Origin: Pandoraea vervacti
GTDB lineage: Bacteria; Pseudomonadota; Gammaproteobacteria; Burkholderiales; Burkholderiaceae
Direction of reading: 5' to 3'
DNA: 64,000 bases
Assembly (NCBI RefSeq): GCF_000934605.2
Contig: NZ_CP010897.2
Span: forward strand, 1,488,001-1,552,000
The position numbers and the translations under genes were made by a program. Each line of letters begins with the position of its first letter. The stretch's first letter is position 1. The notes beneath the pieces were generated by a model, which saw nothing but the letters and a program-made list of their open reading frames with translations, had not been told where the DNA came from and ran no database searches. Of the stretch, positions 16,751-25,816 are shown one piece after another.

Positions 16751-17899
16751 GTGATTATTGGAGTGCCGATGGAGTCCGGGGCATGTGAGTCGCGCGTAGC
16801 GGCGACGCCGGAGACTGTCAAAAAACTCATTGCACAGGGCCACCAGGTCGTTGTCGAGGTGGGCGCTGGCGCGCGTGCATGTTATCCGGACGCCGCGTAT
16901 GGGGAGGCGGGCGCCGTGCTCGGGGTGGCGGACGAAGCGCTCAAAGCCGATGTGGTGCTCAAAGTCGCAAGCCCGACGGCGGAAGAAGTGTGCGCCATGC
17001 GGCGGGGCGCCGTCCTCGTCGGCATGCTCAATCCCTTTGACGACAAGAGCGTCAGCCTTTTGGCGCGCGCCGGAATTACTGCTTTTGCGTTGGAGCTGGC
17101 CCCGCGCACGACGCGCGCGCAAAGTCTCGATGTGCTCAGCTCCCAGGCAAACGTCGCCGGTTATAAGGCTGTCATGGTTGCGGCGAACCACTATCAGCGC
17201 TTTATGCCGATGCTGATGACGGCGGCAGGCACCGTCAAAGCGGCCCGCGTGCTCATTCTCGGCGCGGGCGTGGCCGGCCTGCAGGCGATCGCGACCGCCA
17301 AGCGGCTCGGCGCAGTGATCGAAGCCTCCGACGTGCGCCCCGCGGTCAAGGAGCAAGTGGAGTCGCTGGGGGCGAAGTTCCTTGACGTCGCGTATGAGAG
17401 CGATGAGGAGCGCGAGGCTGCCAAAGGCGTAGGCGGCTATGCCCGGCCGATGCCTCAGACGTGGCTGGCTCGCCAGAGCGCGCTGGTGCATGAGCGCGCA
17501 CGCACGGCGGACATTATCGTGTCGACCGCATTGATTCCCGGGCGAGCGGCACCCACACTGGTCCCCGAAGCGATGGTCCTGGCGATGCGCCCCGGCTCGG
17601 TCATTGTCGACATGGCCGCAGGCAGAGGAGACGTGGCCGACAAGGCGACGGGCCGTCGCGGCGGCAACTGTCCGCTGACCGAGCCTGACGCCGTCGTGAC
17701 ACGTCACGGCGTGGTCATCGTCGGACATACGAATCTGGCAGCAATGGCAAGTCACGACGCGTCGGCGCTTTACGCGCGCAACGTCTTGGAATTCCTGAAG
17801 CTGATCGTCACCGGCGAGGGTGTCAACGTGGATCTCGGAGACGACATCGTAGCCGCCACGTTGCTCTGCCGAGAGGGCACATTGGCTCGTGCAGCCTGA
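16751..17899 (+). CDS. pntAA: NAD(P) transhydrogenase subunit alpha part 1 (NAD(H)-binding)
   Basis: The 382-residue soluble subunit belongs to the alanine dehydrogenase/PntA family. It begins IGVPMESGACESRVAATPETVKKL. The NAD site is the Rossmann segment VLILGAGVAGLQAIATAKRLGA with VVIEASDVRP-like VIEASDVRPAVKEQVESLGA. PntAA hands hydride from NADH to NADP+ in PntB, driven by proton influx, which supplies NADPH. The subunit split (AA, AB, B) is common in alpha- and betaproteobacteria. GTG 16751 follows GGGAGGT. NADPH would be used by BVMO, KshAB or reductases of the locus. Confidence 0.93.
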   Translation: MIIGVPMESGACESRVAATPETVKKLIAQGHQVVVEVGAGARACYPDAAYGEAGAVLGVADEALKADVVLKVASPTAEEVCAMRRGAVLVGMLNPFDDKSVSLLARAGITAFALELAPRTTRAQSLDVLSSQANVAGYKAVMVAANHYQRFMPMLMTAAGTVKAARVLILGAGVAGLQAIATAKRLGAVIEASDVRPAVKEQVESLGAKFLDVAYESDEEREAAKGVGGYARPMPQTWLARQSALVHERARTADIIVSTALIPGRAAPTLVPEAMVLAMRPGSVIVDMAAGRGDVADKATGRRGGNCPLTEPDAVVTRHGVVIVGHTNLAAMASHDASALYARNVLEFLKLIVTGEGVNVDLGDDIVAATLLCREGTLARAA

Positions 17900-17920
17900 T
17901 TCGCATTCGGGAGAAAGGAA

Positions 17921-18241
17921 ATGGACGTAATCAGCCACACCGTGATCAATCTGATCATCTTCATTCTTGCCGTCTATGTCGGCTACCACGTCGTCTGGAA
18001 CGTCACGCCGGCGCTCCATACGCCGCTCATGGCGGTGACGAATGCCATCTCGGCCATCGTCATCGTCGGCGCCATGCTGGCCGCAGGCCTGACCTCCGGG
18101 AAAACCGGGCAGGCGTTCGGACTCGTGGCTGTCGCGCTGGCCGCAGTCAATGTGTTTGGCGGATTCCTGGTGACCCGCCGAATGCTCGAAATGTTCAGGA
18201 AAAAGCAACCGGCCACGGTGGCGAAAAAGGAGTCGGCATAA
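17921..18241 (+). CDS. pntAB: NAD(P) transhydrogenase subunit alpha part 2 (membrane)
   Basis: The 106-residue protein has three transmembrane segments (about 7-27, 38-60, 65-90). It carries the family motif HTPLMAVTNAISAIVIVGAML, which lines the proton channel with PntB. It begins MDVISHTVINLIIFILAVYV, 21 bp after pntAA, with GAGAAAGGA as ribosome-binding site. pntB begins immediately after its TAA. Confidence 0.93.
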   Translation: MDVISHTVINLIIFILAVYVGYHVVWNVTPALHTPLMAVTNAISAIVIVGAMLAAGLTSGKTGQAFGLVAVALAAVNVFGGFLVTRRMLEMFRKKQPATVAKKESA

Positions 18242-19681
18242 ATGAGTCTGAACGTCGTCACGCTGCTTTACCTTGTCGCGTCCGTCTGTTTCATCCAGGC
18301 GCTCAAGGGGTTGTCAAATCCGAAGACCGCCCGTATCGGGAACGGTTTCGGCATGGTGGGCATGGCCGTCGCGATTGCCACGACCGTAGCGCTGGTGTTG
18401 TCGAAGTCCGGTGGGCAACTCCCCGGCGCCGCATCGGGACTGGCGTTGTTGCTTGTGGCGCTGCTGATCGGCGGCGGCATTGGCGCGTATATCGCCGCTA
18501 AAGTCGAGATGACCAAGATGCCCGAACTCGTCGCGGCGATGCACTCGCTGATCGGGCTTGCTGCGGTGAGTATTGCCTATGCGGTCGTCGCTGAGCCAGG
18601 CGCGTTCGGGCTGGCGACGCAAGACGGCAGCATTCCCTACGGGAACCGGGTCGAGTTGTTCGTCGGGACGTTCGTTGGCGCCATCACATTTTCCGGTTCG
18701 GTCATTGCGTTCGGAAAGCTCTCGGGAAAGTACAAGTTTCGACTGTTTCAGGGGGCGCCGGTCACGTTCGCCGGACAGCACGGCATCAATCTGGTGCTGG
18801 CCGTGGTGATGCTCGCCTTCGGCGTGTATTTCGTGATCACCCAGGCCTGGGCGCCGTTCATTGCCATGACGCTCATTGCGTTCGCCCTTGGCGTGCTCAT
18901 CATCATTCCCATCGGCGGCGCGGATATGCCGGTCGTCGTGTCGATGCTCAACTCCTATTCGGGATGGGCTGCAGCGGGGATCGGGTTTTCGCTGAACAAC
19001 CCCATGCTGATCATTGCCGGTTCGTTGGTGGGATCGTCGGGCGCCATCCTCTCGTACATCATGTGCCGCGCCATGAACCGTTCGTTTTTCAACGTGATTC
19101 TCGGTGGCTTTGGCAACGAGAGTTCGAGCGTTGCGCCCGGCGCGGCGCAGGAGCAACGGCCGGTGAAGGCCGGCTCGGCCGACGATGCCGCGTTCCTGCT
19201 CAGCAATGCCGAGAGTGTCGTGATCGTTCCGGGATATGGACTTGCGGTGGCTCGCGCCCAGCACTCGCTCAAGGAGCTGACCGACAAACTGGTCGAGAAG
19301 GGGATCGACGTGAAGTATGCGATCCACCCCGTGGCGGGACGGATGCCCGGCCATATGAATGTGCTGCTGGCCGAAGCGGAAGTGCCGTACGACCGTGTTC
19401 TGGAGATGGACGAGATCAACGGCGAATTCGGGCAGACCGACGTGGTGCTCGTGCTGGGGGCCAACGACGTGGTCAACCCGGCTGCGAAGCAGGACCCGAA
19501 TTCTCCGATTGCCGGCATGCCGATTCTCGAAGCTTACAAGGCGCGAACCGTCATCGTGAACAAGCGATCGATGGCGTCCGGGTATGCCGGCCTGGATAAC
19601 GAACTCTTCTACATGGACAAAACCATGATGGTGTTCGGCGACGCCAAGAAGGTCGTCGAAGACATGCTGAAGGCCGCCTGA
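18242..19681 (+). CDS. pntB: NAD(P) transhydrogenase subunit beta
   Basis: The 479-residue protein has an N-terminal membrane domain of about nine helices (LVASVCFIQALKGLSNPKTAR, MHSLIGLAAVSIAYAVVAEP, GADMPVVVSMLNSYSGWAAAGIGF). A cytoplasmic NADP(H)-binding domain occupies about residues 300-479 (VVIVPGYGLAVARAQHSLKEL, KYAIHPVAGRMPGHMNVLLAEA, EINGEFGQTDVVLVLGANDVVNPAA). All hallmark motifs are intact. With pntAA and pntAB it forms a complete proton-translocating transhydrogenase. Its presence in a catabolic operon, rather than alone, is notable. Confidence 0.95.
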   Translation: MSLNVVTLLYLVASVCFIQALKGLSNPKTARIGNGFGMVGMAVAIATTVALVLSKSGGQLPGAASGLALLLVALLIGGGIGAYIAAKVEMTKMPELVAAMHSLIGLAAVSIAYAVVAEPGAFGLATQDGSIPYGNRVELFVGTFVGAITFSGSVIAFGKLSGKYKFRLFQGAPVTFAGQHGINLVLAVVMLAFGVYFVITQAWAPFIAMTLIAFALGVLIIIPIGGADMPVVVSMLNSYSGWAAAGIGFSLNNPMLIIAGSLVGSSGAILSYIMCRAMNRSFFNVILGGFGNESSSVAPGAAQEQRPVKAGSADDAAFLLSNAESVVIVPGYGLAVARAQHSLKELTDKLVEKGIDVKYAIHPVAGRMPGHMNVLLAEAEVPYDRVLEMDEINGEFGQTDVVLVLGANDVVNPAAKQDPNSPIAGMPILEAYKARTVIVNKRSMASGYAGLDNELFYMDKTMMVFGDAKKVVEDMLKAA

Positions 19682-19694
19682 GCGATCTGAAGCA

Positions 19695-20507
19695 GTGAAT
19701 CAAGACAGCAAATCGAGACAGGGTGATCAGGTGCAGACAAATGACGGTGTAAAGCGGGTGGTTCTCGTGACGGGCGGCGCGAAGGGCGTGGGCCGAGGCA
19801 TCACGGAGCAGTTTCTGGCGTCCGGCGCGGAGGTTGTCGTCTGCGGTCGCGAAGCGCCGACGTCCTTGCCTCGGAACGAGCACGGCACCGCAACGTTTAT
19901 CGAAGCGGATCTGCGCGACGTGGACGCGGTCGATCGGCTATTCGATACGATCAAAGCGCGCTTCGGTCGGCTCGATGTGCTCGTCAATAACGCCGGCGGA
20001 ACCCCATTCGCGATGGCGGCGGATGGGTCGCCAAGATTTCACGACGCCATCCTGAAGCTGAATCTTCACGCACCGTTGCTGGCGGCGCTCAAGGCCAACG
20101 CCATCATGCAGGCGCAGGCAAGCGGCGGCGTCATCATCTTCATCGGCAGCATTGGCGCGACTACGGCCCGGCCCGGCAGCGCGACGTATGCTGCCGCCAA
20201 GGCCGGCATTCTCAGCCTGACGCGTTCGCTCGCCGTCGAGTGGGCTCCCAAAGTTCGCGTGGTCTGCGTCAGTCCCGGTCTTGTGCAAACCGAGCAATCG
20301 CACCTGCATTACGGCGATGAACAGGGGATTGCTGCGGTTTCGGAAACGGTTCCGCTCAAGCGCATGGCCCAACCGGCCGATATCGGCAGCGCGTGCGTCT
20401 TCATGGCGTCGGCCGGTGCGTCTTATATCAGCGGTGTGGACCTGCTGGTTCATGGCGGTGGTGAGCGCCCGGCGTTCCTGTCCGCCGCCAACGTGAATCA
20501 CGCATAA
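19695..20507 (+). CDS. SDR-family oxidoreductase
   Basis: This short-chain dehydrogenase/reductase is about 270 residues. The cofactor motif is VTGGAKGVGRG, NNAGG is present, a Ser lies in FIGSIGATT, and the catalytic YxxxK is YAAAK. It starts with GTG 14 bp after pntB; a later GTG at 19731 is possible. Substrate is unknown; a hydroxysteroid or 3-hydroxyacyl-CoA dehydrogenase role is likely from context. It appears to belong to the promoter-5 transcript. Confidence 0.85.
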   Translation: MNQDSKSRQGDQVQTNDGVKRVVLVTGGAKGVGRGITEQFLASGAEVVVCGREAPTSLPRNEHGTATFIEADLRDVDAVDRLFDTIKARFGRLDVLVNNAGGTPFAMAADGSPRFHDAILKLNLHAPLLAALKANAIMQAQASGGVIIFIGSIGATTARPGSATYAAAKAGILSLTRSLAVEWAPKVRVVCVSPGLVQTEQSHLHYGDEQGIAAVSETVPLKRMAQPADIGSACVFMASAGASYISGVDLLVHGGGERPAFLSAANVNHA

Positions 20508-20552
20508 CAGTGACATCCCGGCAGAGGCCGGGTGTCGTCGCAGGAGCGAAAC

Positions 20553-21761
20553 ATGGATGAACGATGCGCGGTGCCGCACAGGCCCGCCAACGCGATCGGC
20601 AAGGCCATCGTGGTGATCGCCGGCCCAGCCTTAGCCGCGTTGATTCCGATGGCGGTGACGCCGGCATTGCCGGCGCTCTCGGCGGCGTTCGGACATGTTC
20701 CGGACGGGACATTTTTCGCCCAGATGGTCATGGCGGCGCCTGCGGCCATGGTGATGCTGGGCGCCCCGGCGGGGGGCGCGCTCTCGGAGAGGTTCGGTCG
20801 CAGAAAAGTTATTTTGATCGCCCTGCTGCTCTTCCTCGTTTCAGGTATTTTTCCAGTGATATCGCCGAACGCCGGCGGACTGATTGCGTCGCGGCTCATC
20901 CTCGGCATCGCGGGGGGTGTGATTCTGACGACCAGTTTTTCGATGGCTGGCGATTACGGCGACCACACAAGGGAGCGAATCCTCGGGTTTGCCGGCGCGG
21001 GGGCTGCGTTTTGCGCGATTGTCGGCATGGTGTTGGGCGGGCTTCTGGTCGACGCGTTGGGGTGGCGCGGTCCATTTGTCCTGTACCTGATCGCCTTGCC
21101 GGTGTTGTTGCTCAGCATATTCGTCATCGATAACCATAAACAAGTGCATAGCCGGGTCGCCGAGGGCACGATGCCTGTCAGGGCACAGATCCCCATTTTC
21201 GGTTTGACCTGTCTGCTGACGATAGGATTGTTCATGCCCGGGATTCAGGGGCCGTTCCTGTTGCGCGCCAACGGGATAACGAGTGCGACGACGATCGGCG
21301 CCGTGCTTTCGACATACTCGTTCACGGCAGCCTGTGCTGCGGCCTCTTACGGCACGCTCAGGCGTGCCTTGAGCGCGAATAGCGTGCTGGCCCTGGCAGC
21401 ATTCTGCCTTGGCGCCGGAGCGGCGATTTTCGCTGTCGCTCACAGCATCCCGGGCGCGCTGGCCGGATGCATCGTGACGGGCATCGGCGCGGGGCTGGTT
21501 GAGCCCGTGACAATGTCGCTCGTGCTCAGCCGCTCGCATCCGGGCATTCGTCAACGTTGTGTCGGACTGCTGCTGGCGTCGGTCTTTCTCGGACAATTCC
21601 TGAATCCCGTGGTCCTTAGCCCGCTGCGTGCAATGTTCGACGAACATGGCGCGTTCGCGATCGTCGGGATGGTGCTCGTCGGGTTCGCCGCGCTCATCCT
21701 ATGGCGAGGGTTCGATGCGCGGGCTTCGCGTGGTCGTGCGTTGGGCGCGTCCGAAAACTAG
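20553..21761 (+). CDS. Major facilitator superfamily transporter (DHA1-like)
   Basis: The 402-residue protein has about 12 membrane helices. The MFS signature between helices 2 and 3 reads GAPAGGALSERFGRRKVI, and helix 4 carries ASRLILGIAGGVILTTSFSMAGDYG. It starts at ATG 20553 after CAGGAGCG. It lies between an SDR and a Baeyer-Villiger monooxygenase on the same strand, so uptake of a steroid or release of an intermediate is plausible. The family is broad and the substrate cannot be read from sequence. Confidence 0.85.
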   Translation: MDERCAVPHRPANAIGKAIVVIAGPALAALIPMAVTPALPALSAAFGHVPDGTFFAQMVMAAPAAMVMLGAPAGGALSERFGRRKVILIALLLFLVSGIFPVISPNAGGLIASRLILGIAGGVILTTSFSMAGDYGDHTRERILGFAGAGAAFCAIVGMVLGGLLVDALGWRGPFVLYLIALPVLLLSIFVIDNHKQVHSRVAEGTMPVRAQIPIFGLTCLLTIGLFMPGIQGPFLLRANGITSATTIGAVLSTYSFTAACAAASYGTLRRALSANSVLALAAFCLGAGAAIFAVAHSIPGALAGCIVTGIGAGLVEPVTMSLVLSRSHPGIRQRCVGLLLASVFLGQFLNPVVLSPLRAMFDEHGAFAIVGMVLVGFAALILWRGFDARASRGRALGASEN

Positions 21762-21775
21762 TTGCTGTGAATGGA

Positions 21776-21798
21776 CCTCTCCCGAGAATGAGGAGAGG
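21776..21798 (+). other. Inverted repeat between the MFS and BVMO genes
   Basis: Perfect 7-bp arms CCTCTCC / GGAGAGG enclose 9 nt. No T-run follows, so it may be a weak attenuator or an RNA-stability hairpin, not a clear terminator. Confidence 0.4.
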
Positions 21799-21878
21799 GG
21801 GTGTACAGAAAAACAGCCGTACAGGCGCTCCGGTTCGGGGCGCATGGGCACGGTCATAATCCTGATGGAGACAATCGA

Positions 21879-23816
21879 GTGAGCAGTCATCTTCAACCGG
21901 CGTCGAGTCCCATCGTCGAGGACGATGCTTTTATCGAAAGCATGCTCGCGGATGCGAGTATTCCCACCCTGATCATGTCGCTCGTCCATATCACCGGCGA
22001 CGTGAGTTTCCTGAGGGGCAGCATTCGCCCGAAGACGCCGCAGATGGGAGAGGTGCAGGGCGGCCTGACAGAGGAAGAGAAGGCATCGGTGCGCAAGACG
22101 GCGCTGACGGTACTCAAGGCGTTTCGTGATAACGGATGCAAACTGCCGCCGCCGCCGTCGGAGGAGGTGGTGCGAGAAATGATGAATTTTCTCGTCGGCA
22201 CGGAGGTGCCCGCCGACTACATGCCGCTGGTGCTCGAAGAACTGGCGCTGGACGGAAAGGACTCGCGCGCTCCGGCCTGGCGCAAGGAAGTGCCCGATGC
22301 GGTGAAGCGCGATTATCACGTGGTCGTGATCGGTGCAGGGATGTCCGGGCTTCTGTCGGCCATGCGCCTGAAGGAAGCCGGAATCTCGTTCACCGTTTTC
22401 GAGAAAAACGATTCGGTTGGCGGAACCTGGTACGAAAACCGGTATCCGGGATGCCGGGTCGATATCCCGAATCACTTTTATTCCTACTCGTTTTACCCGA
22501 ATCACGACTGGAACGAGTATTTCTCGCGTCAACCCGAGTTGGCCGCCTATTTCGAGCGATTCGCTCAGGATCAGGGACTCGCCGAGAAAATTCATTACAA
22601 CACCGAAGTTGTCTCGGCAAAGTTCGACGAAGCGAGCGGCATCTGGAGCATCGCCGTGAGGGAGTCGGGCGGCGCCATCCGCACGGTACTGGCCAACGCC
22701 GTGATAAGCGCCGTCGGGCAGCTCAATCGCCCGATGACGCCGAAGATCCCCGGTCAGGAGACGTTCAGGGGCGTGCAGGTCCATACCGGTGCATGGCCGA
22801 AGGGGCTGGATCTCACGGGCAAGCGGGTCGCGGTGATCGGTACCGGCGCCAGCGCGTTTCAGATCGTTCCCGAGTTGGCCAAGATCGCGAGTGAGCTCAC
22901 GGTGTTTCAACGCTCGCCCGTCTGGATGTTCCCCAACCCGGACTACCATGCAACGGTCGGTGAGAGCAAAAAGTGGATGCTCAAACACGTTCCTTTCTAC
23001 GCCCGTTGGTATCGCTTCCTGATGTTCTGGCCGGGCAGCGGCATTGCGTTGAACCGGTGGCGTATCGATCCCGCCTGGCCGCACCCGGAGCGCGCGGTCT
23101 GCGAGGCCAACGACCAGGAGCGCATCCACCTGACGGCGTGGATCTCCGATCAGGTGGGCGACGATCCCGAGTTGCTCAAGAAAGTGATTCCGCAGTATCC
23201 CGTGGGCGGCAAGCGAATGCTCCAGGACAACGGAAGCTGGTTGCGTGCGCTCAAGCAACCGAATGTCGAACTCGTCACGGAAGCCCCGAAGGCATTTGAC
23301 GAGACGGGGGTGATCGGGCAAGACGACCGTCATTACCCAGTCGACGTCATCGTGTACGCCACGGGTTTCCATGCGAACAAGTTCCTGTGGCCGATGGAGA
23401 TCGTCGGTCGCGGGGGCGTCAAGTTGAACGAATTCTGGGGCGACGAGCCGCGGGCCTATCTCGGTATCACCGTGCCGGGGTTCCCGAATCTGTTTTGTCT
23501 TTATGGGCCCGGCACCAACCTCGCGCATGCCGGCAGCATCATCTTCAACTCGGAGTGCCAGGTTCGATACAGTGTGGCGTGCGTCAAGTCGCTGATCGAG
23601 GGCGGGTACCGGCAGATGGATGTGAAGCCCGCCGTCTACCGCGAGTTCAATGACCGGTTAGCCAAGGAGCTCAGTACGCTGGTCTGGTCGCATCCGTCGG
23701 TCAACAACTGGTACAAGAACAGCAAAGGCCAGGTCGTCAACACATCCCCATGGGCGCTCTCCGATTACTGGAAGTGGACACGCTCGCCCGAAGTCGACGA
23801 CTACGAGTGGCGTTGA
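21879..23816 (+). CDS. Flavin-containing Baeyer-Villiger monooxygenase
   Basis: The 645-residue protein has an N-terminal extension of about 120 residues, then the FAD motif VIGAGMSGLLSAMRL (about 148-162) and GGTWYENRYPGCRVD. The BVMO fingerprint F-x-G-x3-H-x3-W-P is exact (FRGVQVHTGAWP), followed by the NADPH site VAVIGTGASAFQIVPEL. It would insert oxygen next to a ketone to give an ester or lactone, using NADPH and O2. In a steroid locus the C17 or C20 ketone is a plausible target. GTG 21879 follows GGAG; an earlier in-frame GTG at 21801 adds residues unlike the family. Confidence 0.9.
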   Translation: MSSHLQPASSPIVEDDAFIESMLADASIPTLIMSLVHITGDVSFLRGSIRPKTPQMGEVQGGLTEEEKASVRKTALTVLKAFRDNGCKLPPPPSEEVVREMMNFLVGTEVPADYMPLVLEELALDGKDSRAPAWRKEVPDAVKRDYHVVVIGAGMSGLLSAMRLKEAGISFTVFEKNDSVGGTWYENRYPGCRVDIPNHFYSYSFYPNHDWNEYFSRQPELAAYFERFAQDQGLAEKIHYNTEVVSAKFDEASGIWSIAVRESGGAIRTVLANAVISAVGQLNRPMTPKIPGQETFRGVQVHTGAWPKGLDLTGKRVAVIGTGASAFQIVPELAKIASELTVFQRSPVWMFPNPDYHATVGESKKWMLKHVPFYARWYRFLMFWPGSGIALNRWRIDPAWPHPERAVCEANDQERIHLTAWISDQVGDDPELLKKVIPQYPVGGKRMLQDNGSWLRALKQPNVELVTEAPKAFDETGVIGQDDRHYPVDVIVYATGFHANKFLWPMEIVGRGGVKLNEFWGDEPRAYLGITVPGFPNLFCLYGPGTNLAHAGSIIFNSECQVRYSVACVKSLIEGGYRQMDVKPAVYREFNDRLAKELSTLVWSHPSVNNWYKNSKGQVVNTSPWALSDYWKWTRSPEVDDYEWR

Positions 23817-23937
23817 CCGTCGTACAGACGTAGCGACGTGACGACTTAACTACTTAACTACGAAGGCGATGGCCCCGGGGCGTCAGCGATTGGCGCCCCG
23901 GTCGGTATCGATGCGCTCAACCCGAGAGGTGAAGATC

Positions 23938-24726
23938 GTGCCTAACGAAATGCGTTCCCCGAGTCCGACGAGCGGGGTAATTGTGACCGGCGCGGCGTCC
24001 GGCATCGGACTGGCGACGGCAAGCGAACTCGCGGCCGTGGGCAGACCCGTGGCGCTGTGGGATATCAACGAAGCCGCCGTGCAGGAAAACGTGCGGCGTC
24101 TGCGAGAAACATTTGATGTGGCGGTGGTCGGCGTGCAAGTCGACCTGCGCGATCCTGCCGCACTTGCCCCCGCGATTCGTGCCAGCCGGGAAGGCATCGG
24201 TGCACTGGGAGGACTTGTGCACGCGGCGGGGGTTGTCAAGGCGACGGGCATCGAAGGACTGACGCCGGAGGTATGGGACGACGGACTGAACGTCCATCTG
24301 CGTGCGCTGGCACTTTTGGTGCAGGCATTGCTGCCGGACCTGCGAAGCCAGCCGGGCTCTGCCGTCGTGGCCATTGCCTCGATGAACGCGACGCTGGGCA
24401 ACGGCCTGATCCCCATCTATACGGCGGCCAAAGGGGGGGTGATATCGCTGGTCCGCTCGCTTGCAGATTCGCTGGCCAACGAGGGCATTCGTATCAACAC
24501 GGTATCGCCCGGCATGATCGATACGCCGATGCTGTCCGGCGGTGCAGGACGCGAAGTCCAGGAGGCGCTCGCCGCGAAGTGGAGCGAGCGCATCCTGCTC
24601 GGGCGAATCGGGCGGCCTGAAGAGGTCGCGCGCGTGGTTCGGTTCTTGCTTTCGGAGGACGCCAGTTACGTCACCGCCGCGGAAATCGTCGTGGACGGCG
24701 GCAATATTTCATCGCAGCGCTTCTGA
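23938..24726 (+). CDS. SDR-family oxidoreductase
   Basis: About 262 residues starting with GTG after GAGAGGTGA. VTGAASGIGLATA is the cofactor motif, HAAG replaces NNAG, and YTAAKGG carries the catalytic Tyr/Lys. PEEVARVVRFLLSEDASYVTAAEIVVDGG is the usual SDR C-terminus. It follows the BVMO by about 120 bp with no terminator between them and precedes a strong hairpin. Context suggests an alcohol or hydroxysteroid dehydrogenase; the exact substrate is unknown. Confidence 0.84.
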   Translation: MPNEMRSPSPTSGVIVTGAASGIGLATASELAAVGRPVALWDINEAAVQENVRRLRETFDVAVVGVQVDLRDPAALAPAIRASREGIGALGGLVHAAGVVKATGIEGLTPEVWDDGLNVHLRALALLVQALLPDLRSQPGSAVVAIASMNATLGNGLIPIYTAAKGGVISLVRSLADSLANEGIRINTVSPGMIDTPMLSGGAGREVQEALAAKWSERILLGRIGRPEEVARVVRFLLSEDASYVTAAEIVVDGGNISSQRF

Positions 24727-24767
24727 AGTCAGGCGTCGCGGTCTCAGTACGAGGGCACAACGATTGA

Positions 24768-24798
24768 GGGGGATGTACTTGTGGTACGTCCCCCTTTT
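24768..24798 (+). terminator. Terminator at the end of the promoter-5 unit
   Basis: Stem GGGGGATGTAC / GTACGTCCCCC (one G-T pair) with a 5-nt loop, then TTTT. It lies between two convergent SDR genes and may serve both. Confidence 0.8.
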
Positions 24799-24820
24799 GC
24801 ATTGCTCGATCCCGATAGGG

Positions 24821-25570
24821 TCAGATGCCTAATTGCCTTCCCGCGACCGCGCCGCCGTCGACGACAAGCGCATGCCCGACGACATATGACGCACCCGGTG
24901 AGGCCAGGAACAACACACCCTCGGCCATCTCCTCCAGGTCGCCGGGGCGACCGATCGGCTGGAGTTTGTCGAGCAGTTTTATCGTTTCGTCCGAAAGGCC
25001 TTCGGTCATGCCGCTGAGCATGACGCCGGGACAGATGCAATTGACGCGAACCCCTTTCGGCGCGAGCTCGATCGCACTTGCCTTCGTCAAGGCGACGACC
25101 GCCGCCTTCGTCGCACAATACGCGGCGATCTCGGCGGTGGGGGAGATGCCTCCGTTGGACGCCGTATTCACGATGACACCGCTACCCTGCGCCAGCATGA
25201 CCTTCAATGCGGCTTGCATACCATGCACGACGCCATCGAGATTGACGCGAACCAGCGCGTGATAATCCGCAAGGCTGAGGTGCTCGATGGGCCCGGCCGG
25301 GCCACGAACGCCGGCGTTATTGAACATGACGTCGAGGCGTCCGTGGTGACGTACCGCCGTGTCGACCAGTCGGTTGACCGCCTCCGGGTTGCCGACGTCC
25401 GTCTCGACGAAGATGCCGCCGACGGCGTCAGCCGTGCGTTGTCCTTCACGCACGCTGACGTCGGCCACCACGACTTTGGCCCCCTCACTTGCAAAGCGCA
25501 TTGCACTAACGCGACCGAGGCCGGACGCGCCCCCGGTCACGATGACGACCTGTTCGGAAAATCGAGACAT
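24821..25570 (-). CDS. SDR-family oxidoreductase
   Basis: The product is 249 residues from ATG 25570, which has a GGAAG site at good spacing; a GTG two codons earlier is in the same frame. VTGGASGLGRVSAMRFA binds the nucleotide, NNAG is present, and YCATKAA has the catalytic Tyr/Lys. GRPGDLEEMAEGVLFLASPGASYVVGHALVVDGG ends the fold. It lies 38 bp downstream of the original phyH stop, so both were probably one operon before IS insertion. Expression may now depend on the IS or on read-through. Confidence 0.84.
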   Translation of the reverse strand: MSRFSEQVVIVTGGASGLGRVSAMRFASEGAKVVVADVSVREGQRTADAVGGIFVETDVGNPEAVNRLVDTAVRHHGRLDVMFNNAGVRGPAGPIEHLSLADYHALVRVNLDGVVHGMQAALKVMLAQGSGVIVNTASNGGISPTAEIAAYCATKAAVVALTKASAIELAPKGVRVNCICPGVMLSGMTEGLSDETIKLLDKLQPIGRPGDLEEMAEGVLFLASPGASYVVGHALVVDGGAVAGRQLGI

Positions 25571-25607
25571 TGTCACTTCCGCAGCGGATAAGAGGATGGA
25601 TCGCGCG

Positions 25608-25758
25608 TTAGCGACGGGAATCGCGTTCGGTGTTCATGTACTTGCTCATGTCGACCGCACCGTTATTCCAGTTGCGATTGCCCCACCAATGGTTGCGGCC
25701 GAGCATATCGGCCATTACCGGCCCGTGTTTGGCGATGAGTTCCTCGCTCACGGGGCCG
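25608..25758 (-). pseudogene. Severed C-terminal piece of the phytanoyl-CoA dioxygenase gene
   Basis: This minus-strand fragment encodes the native last 49 or so residues of the PhyH-type protein: GPVSEELIAKHGPVMADMLG and so on, ending NTERDSRR and TAA (25610-25608). If the IS (25759-27088) and one copy of the 5-bp duplication are removed, the frame joins exactly after RPLEDY of the upstream part. This shows one continuous gene before transposition. It has no start of its own. Confidence 0.85.
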
Positions 25759-25816
25759 TGGAGCGGCCCCACGTATCTGAGGACACGAGGACTCTCTTAA
25801 AATAAGGGATAGTCTT

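Noticed and set aside
25803..25812. TAGTCT near the left end of the IS2-type element
   Set aside because: No GGACGATG follows at the right distance. A similar TAGTCT occurs in the left end of IS2 itself, so it is IS sequence and not an eleventh regulon site.
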